Shown: positions 46,036 to 55,306, counted from the stretch's first letter. The stretch is DNA of 64,000 nucleotides from Thermodesulfobacteriota bacterium (GCA_035325995.1 DAOKYU010000004.1:1-64000), one strand, 5' to 3'. Numbers and translations: made by a program. Notes: a model not told the origin generated them from the sequence alone.

Positions 46036-47865
46036 ATGACAATACACGCCATGCCCCTCGTCGTGGGCGCGCTCTGCGTGATGGTTATTTTTTACCGTTA
46101 CTATCACGGCTTCATAGCGGCCAAGGTCGCGGCACTCGACGATTCGAGAAAGACGCCCGCTTATACGATGTACGACGGGCAGAATTACTACCCGACGAAC
46201 AAGTGGGTTCTGTTCGGGCACCATTTCGCCGCCATTACCGGGGCGGGGCCTCTCATCGGCCCCGTGCTGGCGGCGCAGTTCGGCGTCCTGCCCGGGTATT
46301 TGTGGATACTCGTAGGGGTCGTCCTGGCGGGCGCTGTTCACGATTTCATAATATTCGTGGCCTCTGTGAGGCACGGGGGCAAATCCCTGGCCGAGATAGC
46401 GAAGTCCGAGATAAGCACGGTTACGGGTTTTGTCGCCTCCATAGCCGTTCTTTTCATCCTGGTCGTCGCGCTTGCGGGGCTCGGGCTTGCGGTCGTGAAC
46501 GCCCTCGCCGAAAGCTCGTGGGGTGTTTTCACCATAGGCAGCACGGTGCCCATAGCGTTCTTCATGGGCCTTTACATGTACAGGCTCCGGAAGGGCCGTA
46601 TAGTGGAGGCGACGTTTATAGGAGTGGTGCTGCTAATCCTTGCCGTATTCTTCGGCAAAGACGTCGCAAATTCCTCCTTCGCCCATTATTTTACGCTCTC
46701 CAAAACGAACATCACGCTCATCATACTCGGATACGGGTTCATAGCCTCGATACTGCCCGTGTGGCTCCTTCTGTGTCCGAGGGACTATCTGAGCTCGTTT
46801 ATGAAGATAGGCACCATAGCCTTTCTGGCGATAGGCATCATCATCGTAAACCCCGAGCTCAAGATGCCGATAGTGACCGATTACATCAAGGGCGGCGGGC
46901 CGATAATCCCCGGGGCGATGTTCCCCTTCGTTTTCATAACGATAGCCTGCGGCGCGATTTCGGGATTCCACGCGCTCGTGGCGTCGGGGACCTCGCCGAA
47001 GATGGTGTCCAGGGAGTCGGATATAAAGTCGATAGGGTTTATCGCGATGCTCATAGAAGGGTTCATAGCCATACTGGCGCTCATAGCGGCCACGGCGCTT
47101 TTCCCCGGCGACTACTTCGCGATTAACGTGCCGGACCCGATATTCCAGACGCTCGGGCACCCGATCGTAAACCTGGAGCACCTGTCTCACCAGGTCGGCG
47201 AGAATCTCGCGGGCAGAACCGGCGGCGCAGTGTCGCTGGCGGTGGGTATGGCGCAGGTATTCACCGCCCTTCCCGGGATGGGGCACCTCATGGATTACTG
47301 GTACCACTTCGCCATAATGTTCGAGGCGTTATTCATATTGACGACCATAGACACGGGGACGAGGGTCGCGCGCTTCATGATCCAGGAATTCGGCGGGAGG
47401 TTCTATAAACCCTTCGAGAAGGTGGACCATCTCCCCTCTGCGATAATGGCGAGCGCGCTCATTTCCGTGGCGTGGGGGTATTTCGTCCTCACGGGCAGCA
47501 TAAGCACGATATGGCCCATGTTCGGGACGGCGAACCAGGTGCTGGCAGGCATAGCGCTATGCGTCGGGACGACCTATATCATCAGGCTCGGGAAGGCGAA
47601 GTACGCCTGGGTTACGATGGCGCCGATGGCGTTCGTCATGGCCACGACGCTCTCGGCGGCGTGGATGAACATAGTGGACAATTTTCTCCCCATGACGAAG
47701 AAGGAGGGAATGGCGCATCAGGGATACGTGAACATCGCGTTTACGGCGGTAATGATGCTGTGCGCGATCATAATAATAATCGACTCCGTTCGGGTATGGA
47801 TAAAGAAGCTCTACATCGAGAGGGGCCGGACGCCGCTCGGGGACGAAGGGGCCGTACGTGACTAA
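46036..47865 (+). CDS. cstA: CstA-family peptide/pyruvate transporter
   Basis: A 609-aa, about 16-TM carbon-starvation protein. It starts with FYRYYHGFIAAKVAALDD, then ATNKWVLFGHHFAAITGAGPLIGP-like (TNKWVLFGHHFAAITGAG), LWILVGVVLAGAVHDF, RHGGKSLAEIAKSE, ISGFHALVASGTSPKMV and TTIDTGTRVARFMIQE. E. coli CstA is about 700 aa and imports pyruvate/peptides; this is the shorter form. The last 8 nt overlap the next gene, a thioredoxin-fold protein. The usual small partner YbdD/YjiX is not seen. Confidence 0.95.
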   Translation: MTIHAMPLVVGALCVMVIFYRYYHGFIAAKVAALDDSRKTPAYTMYDGQNYYPTNKWVLFGHHFAAITGAGPLIGPVLAAQFGVLPGYLWILVGVVLAGAVHDFIIFVASVRHGGKSLAEIAKSEISTVTGFVASIAVLFILVVALAGLGLAVVNALAESSWGVFTIGSTVPIAFFMGLYMYRLRKGRIVEATFIGVVLLILAVFFGKDVANSSFAHYFTLSKTNITLIILGYGFIASILPVWLLLCPRDYLSSFMKIGTIAFLAIGIIIVNPELKMPIVTDYIKGGGPIIPGAMFPFVFITIACGAISGFHALVASGTSPKMVSRESDIKSIGFIAMLIEGFIAILALIAATALFPGDYFAINVPDPIFQTLGHPIVNLEHLSHQVGENLAGRTGGAVSLAVGMAQVFTALPGMGHLMDYWYHFAIMFEALFILTTIDTGTRVARFMIQEFGGRFYKPFEKVDHLPSAIMASALISVAWGYFVLTGSISTIWPMFGTANQVLAGIALCVGTTYIIRLGKAKYAWVTMAPMAFVMATTLSAAWMNIVDNFLPMTKKEGMAHQGYVNIAFTAVMMLCAIIIIIDSVRVWIKKLYIERGRTPLGDEGAVRD

Positions 47866-48256
47866 CCATTCGTCCGTGATTATTGTGAGGGAGAACGATT
47901 CCGGCGGCGGGTGCATATGCTGCTCGGGAGGGCTCGGGGAGCACGCGAAGAAAGACCCTTCTTACGGACATATAAGGACCGGCGCCGAGGAGTGCGGAAG
48001 GCTCCACAGGGAGATCAGGGAGAGGTTCGGAGAGGACGAGGTCGAGATAATTCAGATAGAGCCCAAGGATTACATATGCGTCGTGCCGAAAGTTTTGAAG
48101 GAGATATTCACACGCGGCCGTCCGATCATCCCCTCTATCAAAACGCTGATGCTATGGGAGCCGATCCCGGCGGTGATAGTGAACGGCAAGACCGTGAGCT
48201 CGGGGCGCGTCCCCGACGTCGAGGAAGTCGTAAAAGAGCTCGGCCGGAATTCATAA
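47858..48256 (+). CDS. Thioredoxin-fold protein with CICC motif, coupled to cstA
   Basis: A 132-aa cytoplasmic protein, no signal peptide. It opens with a beta strand (SSVIIVREND), a glycine-rich loop and Cys19-Ile-Cys21-Cys22, followed by helices. The C-terminal half ends EPIPAVIVNGKTVSSGRVPDV, the cis-Pro strand and VNGKxVSSGRVP turn seen in small archaeal/bacterial thioredoxin-like proteins. Extra Cys at 46 and 74. The start is GTG and the gene overlaps cstA by 8 nt in another frame. I do not recognise a named family. Possible redox or metal-thiolate partner of CstA. Confidence 0.7.
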   Translation: MTNHSSVIIVRENDSGGGCICCSGGLGEHAKKDPSYGHIRTGAEECGRLHREIRERFGEDEVEIIQIEPKDYICVVPKVLKEIFTRGRPIIPSIKTLMLWEPIPAVIVNGKTVSSGRVPDVEEVVKELGRNS

Positions 48257-48266
48257 TTTTACAAAA

Positions 48267-49184
48267 TCACACCGGAAGCCCCTTGTATTTCCTCCACCAT
48301 ATGACTATCGCACTGGCTATGAATATCGTCGAATAGGTACCGGCGATACAGCCGACTATCATCACGAATGCGAAGTCGTGAATAACCGAGCCGCCGAAGA
48401 AGAAGAGCGGAATCAGGACGAGGAAAACGGTGACGTTGGTGAGCACCGTTCTCGACAATGTCTGGTTGATGGAAAGATTGACGATGTCCGTGAAGCTGCC
48501 CTCCGCACCCTTCTTGAGATTCTCCCTTATCCTGTCGAATATGATTATGGTGTCGTTGACGGAATAACCGATGATGGTCAGGAGCGCCGCGACTATGGTG
48601 AGTGTAAAATCCTTGTCCATGAGGGACAAGGCCCCCAAGGCTATGAGAGCGTCGTGGAAAAGCGCCAGGACAGCGCCGAGCGCGAAGGCGAACTCGAACC
48701 TCAGCATGACGTAAATAAGGATTCCGACGCACCCCAGGAGAATGGCCAGTATGGCCTTTGTCACGAGCTCGCTGCCGACGTTGGGGCCGATATAATCTAC
48801 ACGTAATATCGAGCCGCCTTCGAATATCGGGTTCGTTTTTACCAGCTCTCCGAGGCTCTTCTGAAAATCCTGAATCTGCTCGAACTTGACGACGTCGGGG
48901 GTGAACCTTATGAGGTATTCCCTGTCCCCTTCGATGCCGACGCGCTGAACCAGGTCGGTCGGATAGCCGGCATCCTCGAGCGTATCCCTTATGTCGTCCG
49001 GACCGACGTCTTTCGCGAGTTTTATCTGGATTTCGGTGCCGCCCGTAAACTCGACGCCCCATTCCGGTCCTTTGTGATATATGAGAGAGCCTATGGAGAT
49101 GAGCATGGCCAGCAGCGAAATCAAGGCTGCGGGCTTCATCATCCTAATAAAATTTATTTTCGTATCAGGTTTAATTAAATCCAA
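48267..49184 (-). CDS. secF: Protein translocase subunit SecF
   Basis: A 305-aa RND-type accessory subunit that with SecD uses the proton gradient to complete Sec export. About 6 TM helices; the periplasmic loop starts GVEFTGGTEIQI. The core has VGSELVTKAILAILLGCVGILIYVMLRFEF, ALSLMDKDFTLTIVAALLTIIGYSVNDTIIIFDRIREN and SRTVLTNVTVFLVLIPLFFFGG. The start codon is TTG behind a GGAGGGTGAAAGG stretch. Last gene of the tgt-yajC-secD-secF series. Confidence 0.97.
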   Translation of the reverse strand: MDLIKPDTKINFIRMMKPAALISLLAMLISIGSLIYHKGPEWGVEFTGGTEIQIKLAKDVGPDDIRDTLEDAGYPTDLVQRVGIEGDREYLIRFTPDVVKFEQIQDFQKSLGELVKTNPIFEGGSILRVDYIGPNVGSELVTKAILAILLGCVGILIYVMLRFEFAFALGAVLALFHDALIALGALSLMDKDFTLTIVAALLTIIGYSVNDTIIIFDRIRENLKKGAEGSFTDIVNLSINQTLSRTVLTNVTVFLVLIPLFFFGGSVIHDFAFVMIVGCIAGTYSTIFIASAIVIWWRKYKGLPV

Positions 49185-49209
49185 GTCCTTTCACCCTCCT
49201 GGGTTCTCT

Positions 49210-50808
49210 TCAAATGCTCAGCTTTATGGATTTTTTGTTCTGGTAAATGTATTCCGTTATAATCCTGGCGACTATTACGTTGCTGAATACCGTTGAAACG
49301 ATACCGATGGAAAGTGTCGCCGCAAAGCCTTTTATCGGCCCCGTGCCGAACCAGAACAATATAATCGCGGTAATAAGCGTGGTAATGTTGGCGTCGAGAA
49401 TGGTCCAGAGGGATCTCTCGTATCCGGCGTCTATAGCGGCGATGGGCGATTTGCCCGCCCGGAGCTCCTCCTTCATCCTTTCGAGAATGATGATGTTCCC
49501 GTCGACGGCCATACCCATCGTCAGGACGAGGCCCGCTATGCCGGGCAGGGTGAGCGTAACCCCGAACGCCGAGAAGAATCCCATTATAAAGAGCATGTTG
49601 AGCGCGAGGGCTATATCGGCCACCACGCCCTGGAGCTTATAAACAACGACCATGAAGATCAAAACGAGAATGCCGCCGATGAGCATGGAATTCATGCCGC
49701 TATCGATCGAGTCCTTTCCGAGAGACGGCCCGACAGTCCTTTCCTGCTCGATGGTTACGGGCACGGGAAGGGCGCCCGAGCGAAGGACGAGCGCGAGGTC
49801 GTTCGCCTCGTCGGTCGTGAAGTTCCCCGTAATCCTGCCCTGCGTCGATATCCTGTCCTGAATCGTCGGGGCGGATTTGATGGTGCCGTCGAGGACGATC
49901 GCCAGCCGCTGCCCGATGCTGCTTTCCGTGAGCTCGCCGAACTTGCTGGCGCCGGCTCCCTTGAAGCTGAAGCTGACGGCCGGCCGGCCGAACTCGTCGA
50001 ATATAATCCTTGCGTCGGACAGTGATTCCCCCGTCACGGGCGATTCCAGAGATGTTATAAAGTATTTCTCGTTCTCGATGCCGGTATTCCCCGGTACAAG
50101 CATGAGATTCTGCGCCGCGAGCTCTTCGGGCTTGGACACGCCGTACTTGGCGAGCAGGGTATCCTCGGACGGTCCGACGTCCTTAACTATCTTGAATTCG
50201 AGGACCGCCGAGCGCTTTATGATGTCTATGACCCTTTGCCTGTCCCTGTCGGACGCGCCGGGGACCTGTATAAGCACCCTGTCGGCGCCGGCTTTTTGAA
50301 TGGAAGGCTCTACGAGGCCGAGCTCCTGTATCCTGTTCTCCATGACCTGGCGGACCTGGTCTATGGCCTTTACCTCGGCGTCACGGACGTACGCCCCCTT
50401 GAGAGCAAACGAAAGCGAGAGGCCGTCGGCGAATATGTCCGCCCTGTCCGAGAAATTCTCGTCGGCCAGGCCACGTGCCTTGTCGAGGTCGGCCTGTGAA
50501 TAAAACTCCAGCGTGAGCGTGCTGCCTTTGACGTCCGAGCTCTTTACCAGAACCTGGTCGTTCTTGAGCTCGAGGTTCATAAAGTCCCGTATGTTCGAAA
50601 GTTCGTGCGTTATTGCGGCTTCGGTGTCCACGCCCACGAGGAGGAAGATGCCGCCCCGGAGGTCGAGCCCGAGATTGATGCCCCTGTCGGGGAAGATCCT
50701 GCCCCACCATTTCGGAATGGAATCGCCCGCCACGCTCGGAAGGAGAAGAAGCAGGGATAAAACCGTAACGACCAGTATAGTGATAATCCAGCCCTTGGAA
50801 GCTCTCAT
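49210..50808 (-). CDS. secD: Protein translocase subunit SecD
   Basis: A 532-aa RND-type subunit with an N-terminal TM (about 8-25), the start of domain P1 at RGINLGLDLRGGIFLLVGVD, a large periplasmic region, and about 5 C-terminal TM helices. Core motifs: PGIAGLVLTMGMAVDGNIIILERMKEELRAGKSPIAAIDAGYERSLWTILDANITTLITAIIL, with the Asp used for proton coupling in the DGN segment. Overlaps yajC by 4 nt and precedes secF by 25 nt. Confidence 0.97.
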   Translation of the reverse strand: MRASKGWIITILVVTVLSLLLLLPSVAGDSIPKWWGRIFPDRGINLGLDLRGGIFLLVGVDTEAAITHELSNIRDFMNLELKNDQVLVKSSDVKGSTLTLEFYSQADLDKARGLADENFSDRADIFADGLSLSFALKGAYVRDAEVKAIDQVRQVMENRIQELGLVEPSIQKAGADRVLIQVPGASDRDRQRVIDIIKRSAVLEFKIVKDVGPSEDTLLAKYGVSKPEELAAQNLMLVPGNTGIENEKYFITSLESPVTGESLSDARIIFDEFGRPAVSFSFKGAGASKFGELTESSIGQRLAIVLDGTIKSAPTIQDRISTQGRITGNFTTDEANDLALVLRSGALPVPVTIEQERTVGPSLGKDSIDSGMNSMLIGGILVLIFMVVVYKLQGVVADIALALNMLFIMGFFSAFGVTLTLPGIAGLVLTMGMAVDGNIIILERMKEELRAGKSPIAAIDAGYERSLWTILDANITTLITAIILFWFGTGPIKGFAATLSIGIVSTVFSNVIVARIITEYIYQNKKSIKLSI

Positions 50809-51197
50809 TTGCCCGACTTATCCTCCTTCAGTTCGGAGCCTTCGGCCTGAAGACCGGCGATACCCGAACGGGATACGCGGATGTTCACGCCCTTGGCTAT
50901 CTCGATTGTCATCACGTCGTCCGCTACGCTGACGATTTTGCCGTAAATACCGCCCGACGTGATTACGTTGTCGCCGCGCTTTAAGCTCTTGAGCATGTCG
51001 GCCCTTTTGCGGCCCTGCTTCTGCTGCGGCCTGAGAATAAGGAAATAGAACAGCACGAAAATGAGTATCAGGGGCAGAAAGCTGGTAAATGCACCGGCGC
51101 CGCCCCCTCCGCCTTCACCGGCCGGCATCTGGCATCCGCCCATGGACATCAGCGACAGCGTAATTATTGCGATATATTTCTTTTGCAATTTATTCAC
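50805..51197 (-). CDS. yajC: Preprotein translocase subunit YajC with N-terminal extension
   Basis: A 130-aa accessory subunit of SecDF. The conserved part is a TM helix (about 39-56, FLPLILIFVLFYFLILRPQQKQ) followed by KSLKRGDNVITSGGIYGKIVSVADDVMTIEIAKGVNIRV. Ahead of this lies an unusual segment: a hydrophobic stretch (about 8-20), Cys22 in SMGGCQMP and a Gly-rich linker, resembling a poor lipoprotein signal. It overlaps tgt by 8 nt and secD by 4 nt, so the genes are translationally coupled. Confidence 0.93.
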   Translation of the reverse strand: MNKLQKKYIAIITLSLMSMGGCQMPAGEGGGGGAGAFTSFLPLILIFVLFYFLILRPQQKQGRKRADMLKSLKRGDNVITSGGIYGKIVSVADDVMTIEIAKGVNIRVSRSGIAGLQAEGSELKEDKSGK

Positions 51198-52296
51198 CTC
51201 CGAGGGATTTTACCCGACTTGCGAAAACAGGGAAATCGTCCTGGGCTATGCTTTCTCTGGCTTCTTTCATCAGTTGTCCGTAGTAATTGAGATTATGAAT
51301 AGTCAGGAGCCGTAACACGAGGGTTTCCCTCGCCATGTAAAGGTGCCTCAGATACGCCCTCGAGAAATTCCTGCACGTATAACATCCGCAGCGTTCGTCG
51401 ACAGGCCCCCCGTCCTCCGCATATCGGGCATTTTTTATAACCAGTTTTCCGTGACTTGTAAAGAGAGTGCCGTTTCTGGCGTTGCGCGTCGGGATTACGC
51501 AATCGAAGAGATCGACGCCCATGGAAACCGCGGTGACGATGTCCTCGGGCCTCCCTATTCCCATCAGATAACGGGGGCTTTCCGCGGGCAGGTGGGGTAG
51601 CGTCGATTCCGTGATTTCGTACGTCGCCGCCGGGTCTTCTCCTATGCCGAGCCCGCCGAGCGCGTAGCCGTCGAAGCCTATGTCGGCGAGTCCTTCCGCC
51701 GAAAGACGCCTCATTTCGGGAAAAATCCCGCCCTGAACTATGCCGAAGAGGGCCGATTCGGGGCTTTTCCTGGCGCTGCGGCAGAGCCCGGCCCAGCGCG
51801 TCGTGAGCTCGACGGACTTTTTCATATATTTTTCGGTCGAGGGGTAAGGCGGGCATTCGTCGAGGCACATCATGATATCGACGCCCAGCGATTCCTGTAT
51901 TTCGACGCATTTCTCGGGCGTAAGGAGATGGCGGCTCCCGTCGAGATGAGACTGAAAAACTATTCCCTCTTCCTTTATCTTCCGGGTTTTCGAGAGGCTC
52001 AAGGCCTGAAACCCGCCGCTGTCCGTCGTTATGGGGTGATTCCAGGACATGAATTCGTGGAGCCCGCCGAGCTTTTTTACGACCTCGTGCCCGGGGCGGA
52101 GATACATGTGGTAGGCGTTTACGATGAGCATCTCGAAGCCGAGCGCCTCGACCTCATCCGGCGTGAGGCTCTTTACCGTCGCCTGCGTCGCGACAGGCAT
52201 GAAGGCGGGCGTGTCCACCGTACCGTGAATGGTATGGATGCGTCCCAGCCTTGCGCCGGAGCCGGATTCCTTTTTGAGTATCTCGAAGCTGAACAT
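51190..52296 (-). CDS. tgt: Queuine tRNA-ribosyltransferase
   Basis: A 368-aa TIM-barrel enzyme exchanging guanine-34 for preQ1 in GU(N) tRNAs. It has TTDSGGFQALSLSK with the catalytic Asp, DIMMCLDECPPYPS, GGLGIGE, LFDCVIPTRNARNG with the nucleophilic Asp, and the zinc site CGCYTCRNFSRAYLRHL with the later His in LLTIHNLNYY. The frame is open six codons further to a TTG; MFSFEILKKES at 52296 fits the family better. First of the tgt-yajC-secD-secF series. Confidence 0.96.
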   Translation of the reverse strand: MFSFEILKKESGSGARLGRIHTIHGTVDTPAFMPVATQATVKSLTPDEVEALGFEMLIVNAYHMYLRPGHEVVKKLGGLHEFMSWNHPITTDSGGFQALSLSKTRKIKEEGIVFQSHLDGSRHLLTPEKCVEIQESLGVDIMMCLDECPPYPSTEKYMKKSVELTTRWAGLCRSARKSPESALFGIVQGGIFPEMRRLSAEGLADIGFDGYALGGLGIGEDPAATYEITESTLPHLPAESPRYLMGIGRPEDIVTAVSMGVDLFDCVIPTRNARNGTLFTSHGKLVIKNARYAEDGGPVDERCGCYTCRNFSRAYLRHLYMARETLVLRLLTIHNLNYYGQLMKEARESIAQDDFPVFASRVKSLGGE

Positions 52297-52342
52297 GTAT
52301 GCGGGCAGGATCAAGGCCGGCCGGGCGAAACCCGGGCGCGCC

Positions 52343-53143
52343 CTATAACCCCAGGACGTCCTTCATGGTATAGGGACCGGGCGGTTTTCCGAAGACCCAC
52401 TTTACGGCCCTCACGACGCCCTTGGCGAAGTTGTCCCTGTTCTGCGCGCGGTGTACGAGCTCTATCCTTTCGCCGTCGCCGAGGAACATGACCGTATGCT
52501 CGCCCGCGACGTCGCCGCCGCGTATGGATTGGATGCCGATTTCGCCGGGCCTCCGCTCGCCTATTCTGCCGAACCTCTCGTACCTTGCCGACTGGTCGAA
52601 ATCCCTGCCGAGCCCTTCGGCCGCCGCCCGCCCGAGCATTATCGCCGTGCCGCTCGGGGAATCGAGCTTGTGCTTGTGATGGGCCTCGACGATTTCGACG
52701 TCGTATTCGTCGCCGAGGGCCCTCGCGAGGAGCTTCGTGACTTCGAAGACGACGTTTACGCCGACGCTCATGTTGGGCGCAATGACGCAGGGGAACTTCC
52801 GGGAAAGCTTCTCGAGCTCTTCCTGCTCGTCCGGCGTAAACCCTGTCGTCCCTATGACCATTGCCTTGCCTTTCGAGGCCGCGTATCCGGCGTTTTCGAG
52901 CGTCGGCTTCGGAGCGGTGAAGTCGACGATGACGTCGGCCCCGGACGACGATTCGTCCATGTCGGCCGTAATCTTCACGCCGAGCTTTCCTATGCCCGCC
53001 GTGAGGCCGGCGTCCTTACCGAGCGCGGAGTGGCCCCTTATCTCGCGGGCTCCAACTATCTTTATGGATTCGTCCCGGCTTAAAAAATAAAGAATTCTCC
53101 GCCCCATTCTTCCCGCTGCGCCCATTACGGAAACTTTTAACAT
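52343..53143 (-). CDS. dapB: 4-hydroxy-tetrahydrodipicolinate reductase
   Basis: A 266-aa NAD(P)H reductase of lysine/diaminopimelate synthesis. The nucleotide-binding VMGAAGRMGRRI motif, DFTAPKPTLENA, VIGTTGF, and the catalytic VEAHHKHKLDSPSGTA (His-His-x-x-Lys) are intact, as is the C-terminal tetramerisation region GEHTVMFLGDGERIELVHRAQNRDNFAKG. Its first base is shared with the stop of the upstream lipoprotein gene. Upstream of tgt by 46 nt. Confidence 0.97.
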   Translation of the reverse strand: MLKVSVMGAAGRMGRRILYFLSRDESIKIVGAREIRGHSALGKDAGLTAGIGKLGVKITADMDESSSGADVIVDFTAPKPTLENAGYAASKGKAMVIGTTGFTPDEQEELEKLSRKFPCVIAPNMSVGVNVVFEVTKLLARALGDEYDVEIVEAHHKHKLDSPSGTAIMLGRAAAEGLGRDFDQSARYERFGRIGERRPGEIGIQSIRGGDVAGEHTVMFLGDGERIELVHRAQNRDNFAKGVVRAVKWVFGKPPGPYTMKDVLGL

Positions 53144-53685
53144 CAGCTGGCCGGCTGCTCCTCTTGTGTTGGTGCTTGCTGCCGCGGCGACTGCTGCTGT
53201 ACAGGCGCCTGTTGCGACGGCTCACTCTGCGGCATTTCGAGGCAGTTCTTTATGCAGTTCCCGGAGGTGATCTTCCACTCCTGCTCGAAGAGGCCGAGGT
53301 CGTACTGGCTGTTCTGCGTGAGCTCGACCACCTGTCCCGTCGTCGGCGATTTTATCTTCTGGTTGAGCTCGACGACCACGATCGACGTCCTGTCGAATAT
53401 CTGCGTCCCGAGTATGCGGAAGCCGAGTATGGTGAGCTGGTTATCCTTTACGGTATTCCGCATTTGTATGACATAGCCCTCTTTATCCGAGTATGGCGCG
53501 TATACGTACTGGAACGCCTTGTCGAACTTCTCGTCCTTGACGGCCTTCAGGAATTCCTCGACCACCTTCGTCGGGGAAGGCTCTATGGCCTTTCTCTCGG
53601 GGATTATGGGCTCGGCCTTCCCTCCGCACGAGAGGAGCGCCATGAATACTACCAGAATTGCGATGTGATTCCTGTAGCTCTGCAT
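53143..53685 (-). CDS. Small lipoprotein, DUF4878/NTF2-like
   Basis: A 180-aa protein with a signal peptide and lipobox ALLSC (Cys20). A domain of about 95 residues follows (PTKVVEEFLKAVKDEKFDKAFQYVYAPYS to EQEWKITSG), the pattern of NTF2-like DUF4878 lipoproteins. The tail (about 150-180) is low-complexity Gln/Pro/Ser (APVQQQSPRQQ). Two Cys (CIKNC) sit at the domain end. It overlaps dapB by one base and heads the dapB-tgt-sec group. Function unknown. Confidence 0.75.
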   Translation of the reverse strand: MQSYRNHIAILVVFMALLSCGGKAEPIIPERKAIEPSPTKVVEEFLKAVKDEKFDKAFQYVYAPYSDKEGYVIQMRNTVKDNQLTILGFRILGTQIFDRTSIVVVELNQKIKSPTTGQVVELTQNSQYDLGLFEQEWKITSGNCIKNCLEMPQSEPSQQAPVQQQSPRQQAPTQEEQPAS

Positions 53686-53793
53686 ATACCGCTCTTTTTA
53701 CCGCGTAATTCCGTCAATTAGAATAAGTAGTAGCGGCGGATATATCAAGAAATATTTGGTTAAGGAAATACGTACGGCGGCGGAACCGGACGT

Positions 53794-53822
53794 TTTATAA
53801 AGAAGGGACGCGGATGTATAAT
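53794..53822 (+). promoter_or_regulatory. Promoter of the DUF4416-yicC unit
   Basis: TTTATA (53794-53799), 17-nt spacer, consensus TATAAT (53817-53822). The leader of about 75 nt contains a CCGGGA/TCCCGG stem. The opposite strand must also drive the lipoprotein-dapB group, but no clear promoter is seen for it in the 218-nt gap. Confidence 0.5.
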
Positions 53823-53903
53823 CCATGGGAATGCCGCAAAGGGACGCAGGAGCCGGGAGCATCCCGGGCCCGGTGCGGCGGCTTCCCGAGAGACAGGCCG
53901 CAG

Positions 53904-54440
53904 ATGAGCAGTCTTAAACAGCCAAAGCCCGTGAGGCTCATAATGGGGATAATATTCGCCCCCGCCGCGAAAATAGCGGAGTGCATGGACGAGCTTGCAC
54001 GCAAGTTCGGCGAGGAGGCGTACAGGAGCGCTCCCCGGCCTTTTGACGGCACGCATTACTATGAAGAAGAGATGGGAACGGGGCTTTTACGTATATTTAC
54101 CGCATACGAGAGGCTCATTCCCCGCGAGACCATAAGGGACGTGAAGATATTTACAAACGAGGTGGAAAAGGTATTTTCATACGACGGCGGACGGACGATA
54201 AACATCGATCCCGGGTATATGGCAGAGGAGCATTTGATACTGGCGACGGGGAAAGGGTTTTCCCACCGCCCGTATCTCGGCGGCGGCGTTTACGCCGATT
54301 TGACGCTCATGTACGTTAAAGACGAATGGAAACCGCTCGACTGGACCTACCCTGATTACAGGAAGCCCGAGACGATGGAGCTTTTCAGGAAGCTGAGAAA
54401 CGAATATTCGAAACAGCTCAAAGAGGAATACAAGCGATGA
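53904..54440 (+). CDS. DUF4416 protein
   Basis: A 178-aa soluble protein. It begins PKPVRLIMGIIFAPAAKI and has the conserved segments TGLLRIFTAYERLIPRETIRDVKIFTNEVE, INIDPGYMAEEHLILATGKGFSHRPYLGGGVYADLTL and WKPLDWTYPDYRKPE, which define DUF4416. No known function. The frame is open 30 codons upstream, but ATG 53904 lies downstream of the promoter and starts the conserved part. Its stop overlaps the yicC start by 4 nt (ATGA). Confidence 0.85.
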   Translation: MSSLKQPKPVRLIMGIIFAPAAKIAECMDELARKFGEEAYRSAPRPFDGTHYYEEEMGTGLLRIFTAYERLIPRETIRDVKIFTNEVEKVFSYDGGRTINIDPGYMAEEHLILATGKGFSHRPYLGGGVYADLTLMYVKDEWKPLDWTYPDYRKPETMELFRKLRNEYSKQLKEEYKR

Positions 54441-55306
54441 AGAGCATGACGGGGTTTGGAAAGAGCTCGGCTGTTACAGGGTACGGGAAGGTGGCGGTCG
54501 AGGCCCGCTCGGAGAATCACAGGTACCTGGACGTCAAGCTCCAGCTCCCCGATGCGCTGGCCGCGATAGAGCCCGAGCTTTCCGAAACCGTAAGGAAGCT
54601 CCTCCACAGGGGGAAGGTCAGGATAACCGTCTCGCTCGAAGGAGTGCAGAACGGTGCGCCGTCACTCAACATAGAGCTCGCGAAGCAGTTTGGAAAGAAC
54701 CTCGAAAAGCTGAGAAAGGAGCTCGGCATCAAAGAGGATCTCCGCCTCGACCATTTCCTGGCCCTCCGTGAGATATTCTCCCCGCAGCAGAGGGCGAAGC
54801 CCGACGCGAAAGACGTAAAGGCCATCGAGGGGGCGCTCGCGGGCGCCATAGAGAAGCTCGACGCGGCGAGGATATCCGAGGGGAAGAAGCTCGAGAAGGA
54901 CCTCATCCGGAGAATCGGCAAGATAGAGCGCCTCACGCGGTCGATAGAAAAGAAGCGGAGGGGGTTCATGGAATCGGCTTCGGCAAAGCTCAAGGAGAGG
55001 ATATCGAAGGCGCTCGAAGACGTGCAGATAGACGAGGCCAAGCTCTACCAGGAAGCCGCGTTCCTTACGGAAAGGAGCGATATAACCGAGGAGCTCGTCA
55101 GGCTGAACGCCCACACGGCGAAGTTCAGGCAGACTATAAAGGACGGTGGATCCGTAGGCAGGGAGCTCGATTTTCTGCTGCAGGAGATGAACAGGGAGGC
55201 CGGCACGATTTCGGCCAAGGCCAAGGACGCCGAGGTTTCCCACATCACCATAGACCTCCGCTCGGAGCTCGAAAAGATAAGGGAGCAGATACAGAACATA
55301 GAATAG
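54437..55306 (+). CDS. yicC: YicC-family endoribonuclease-like protein
   Basis: A 289-aa protein. It begins MKSMTGFGKSSAVTGYGKVAVEARSENHRYLDVKLQLP, includes a central helical region (about 110-200), and ends with the DUF1732 signature RELDFLLQEMNREAGTISAKA. YicC proteins have been described as RNases acting on RyhB-type RNAs. The gene is usually followed by gmk and rpoZ; here it is followed by a hairpin and sucD, so the context is unusual. Coupled to the DUF4416 gene. Confidence 0.93.
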   Translation: MKSMTGFGKSSAVTGYGKVAVEARSENHRYLDVKLQLPDALAAIEPELSETVRKLLHRGKVRITVSLEGVQNGAPSLNIELAKQFGKNLEKLRKELGIKEDLRLDHFLALREIFSPQQRAKPDAKDVKAIEGALAGAIEKLDAARISEGKKLEKDLIRRIGKIERLTRSIEKKRRGFMESASAKLKERISKALEDVQIDEAKLYQEAAFLTERSDITEELVRLNAHTAKFRQTIKDGGSVGRELDFLLQEMNREAGTISAKAKDAEVSHITIDLRSELEKIREQIQNIE

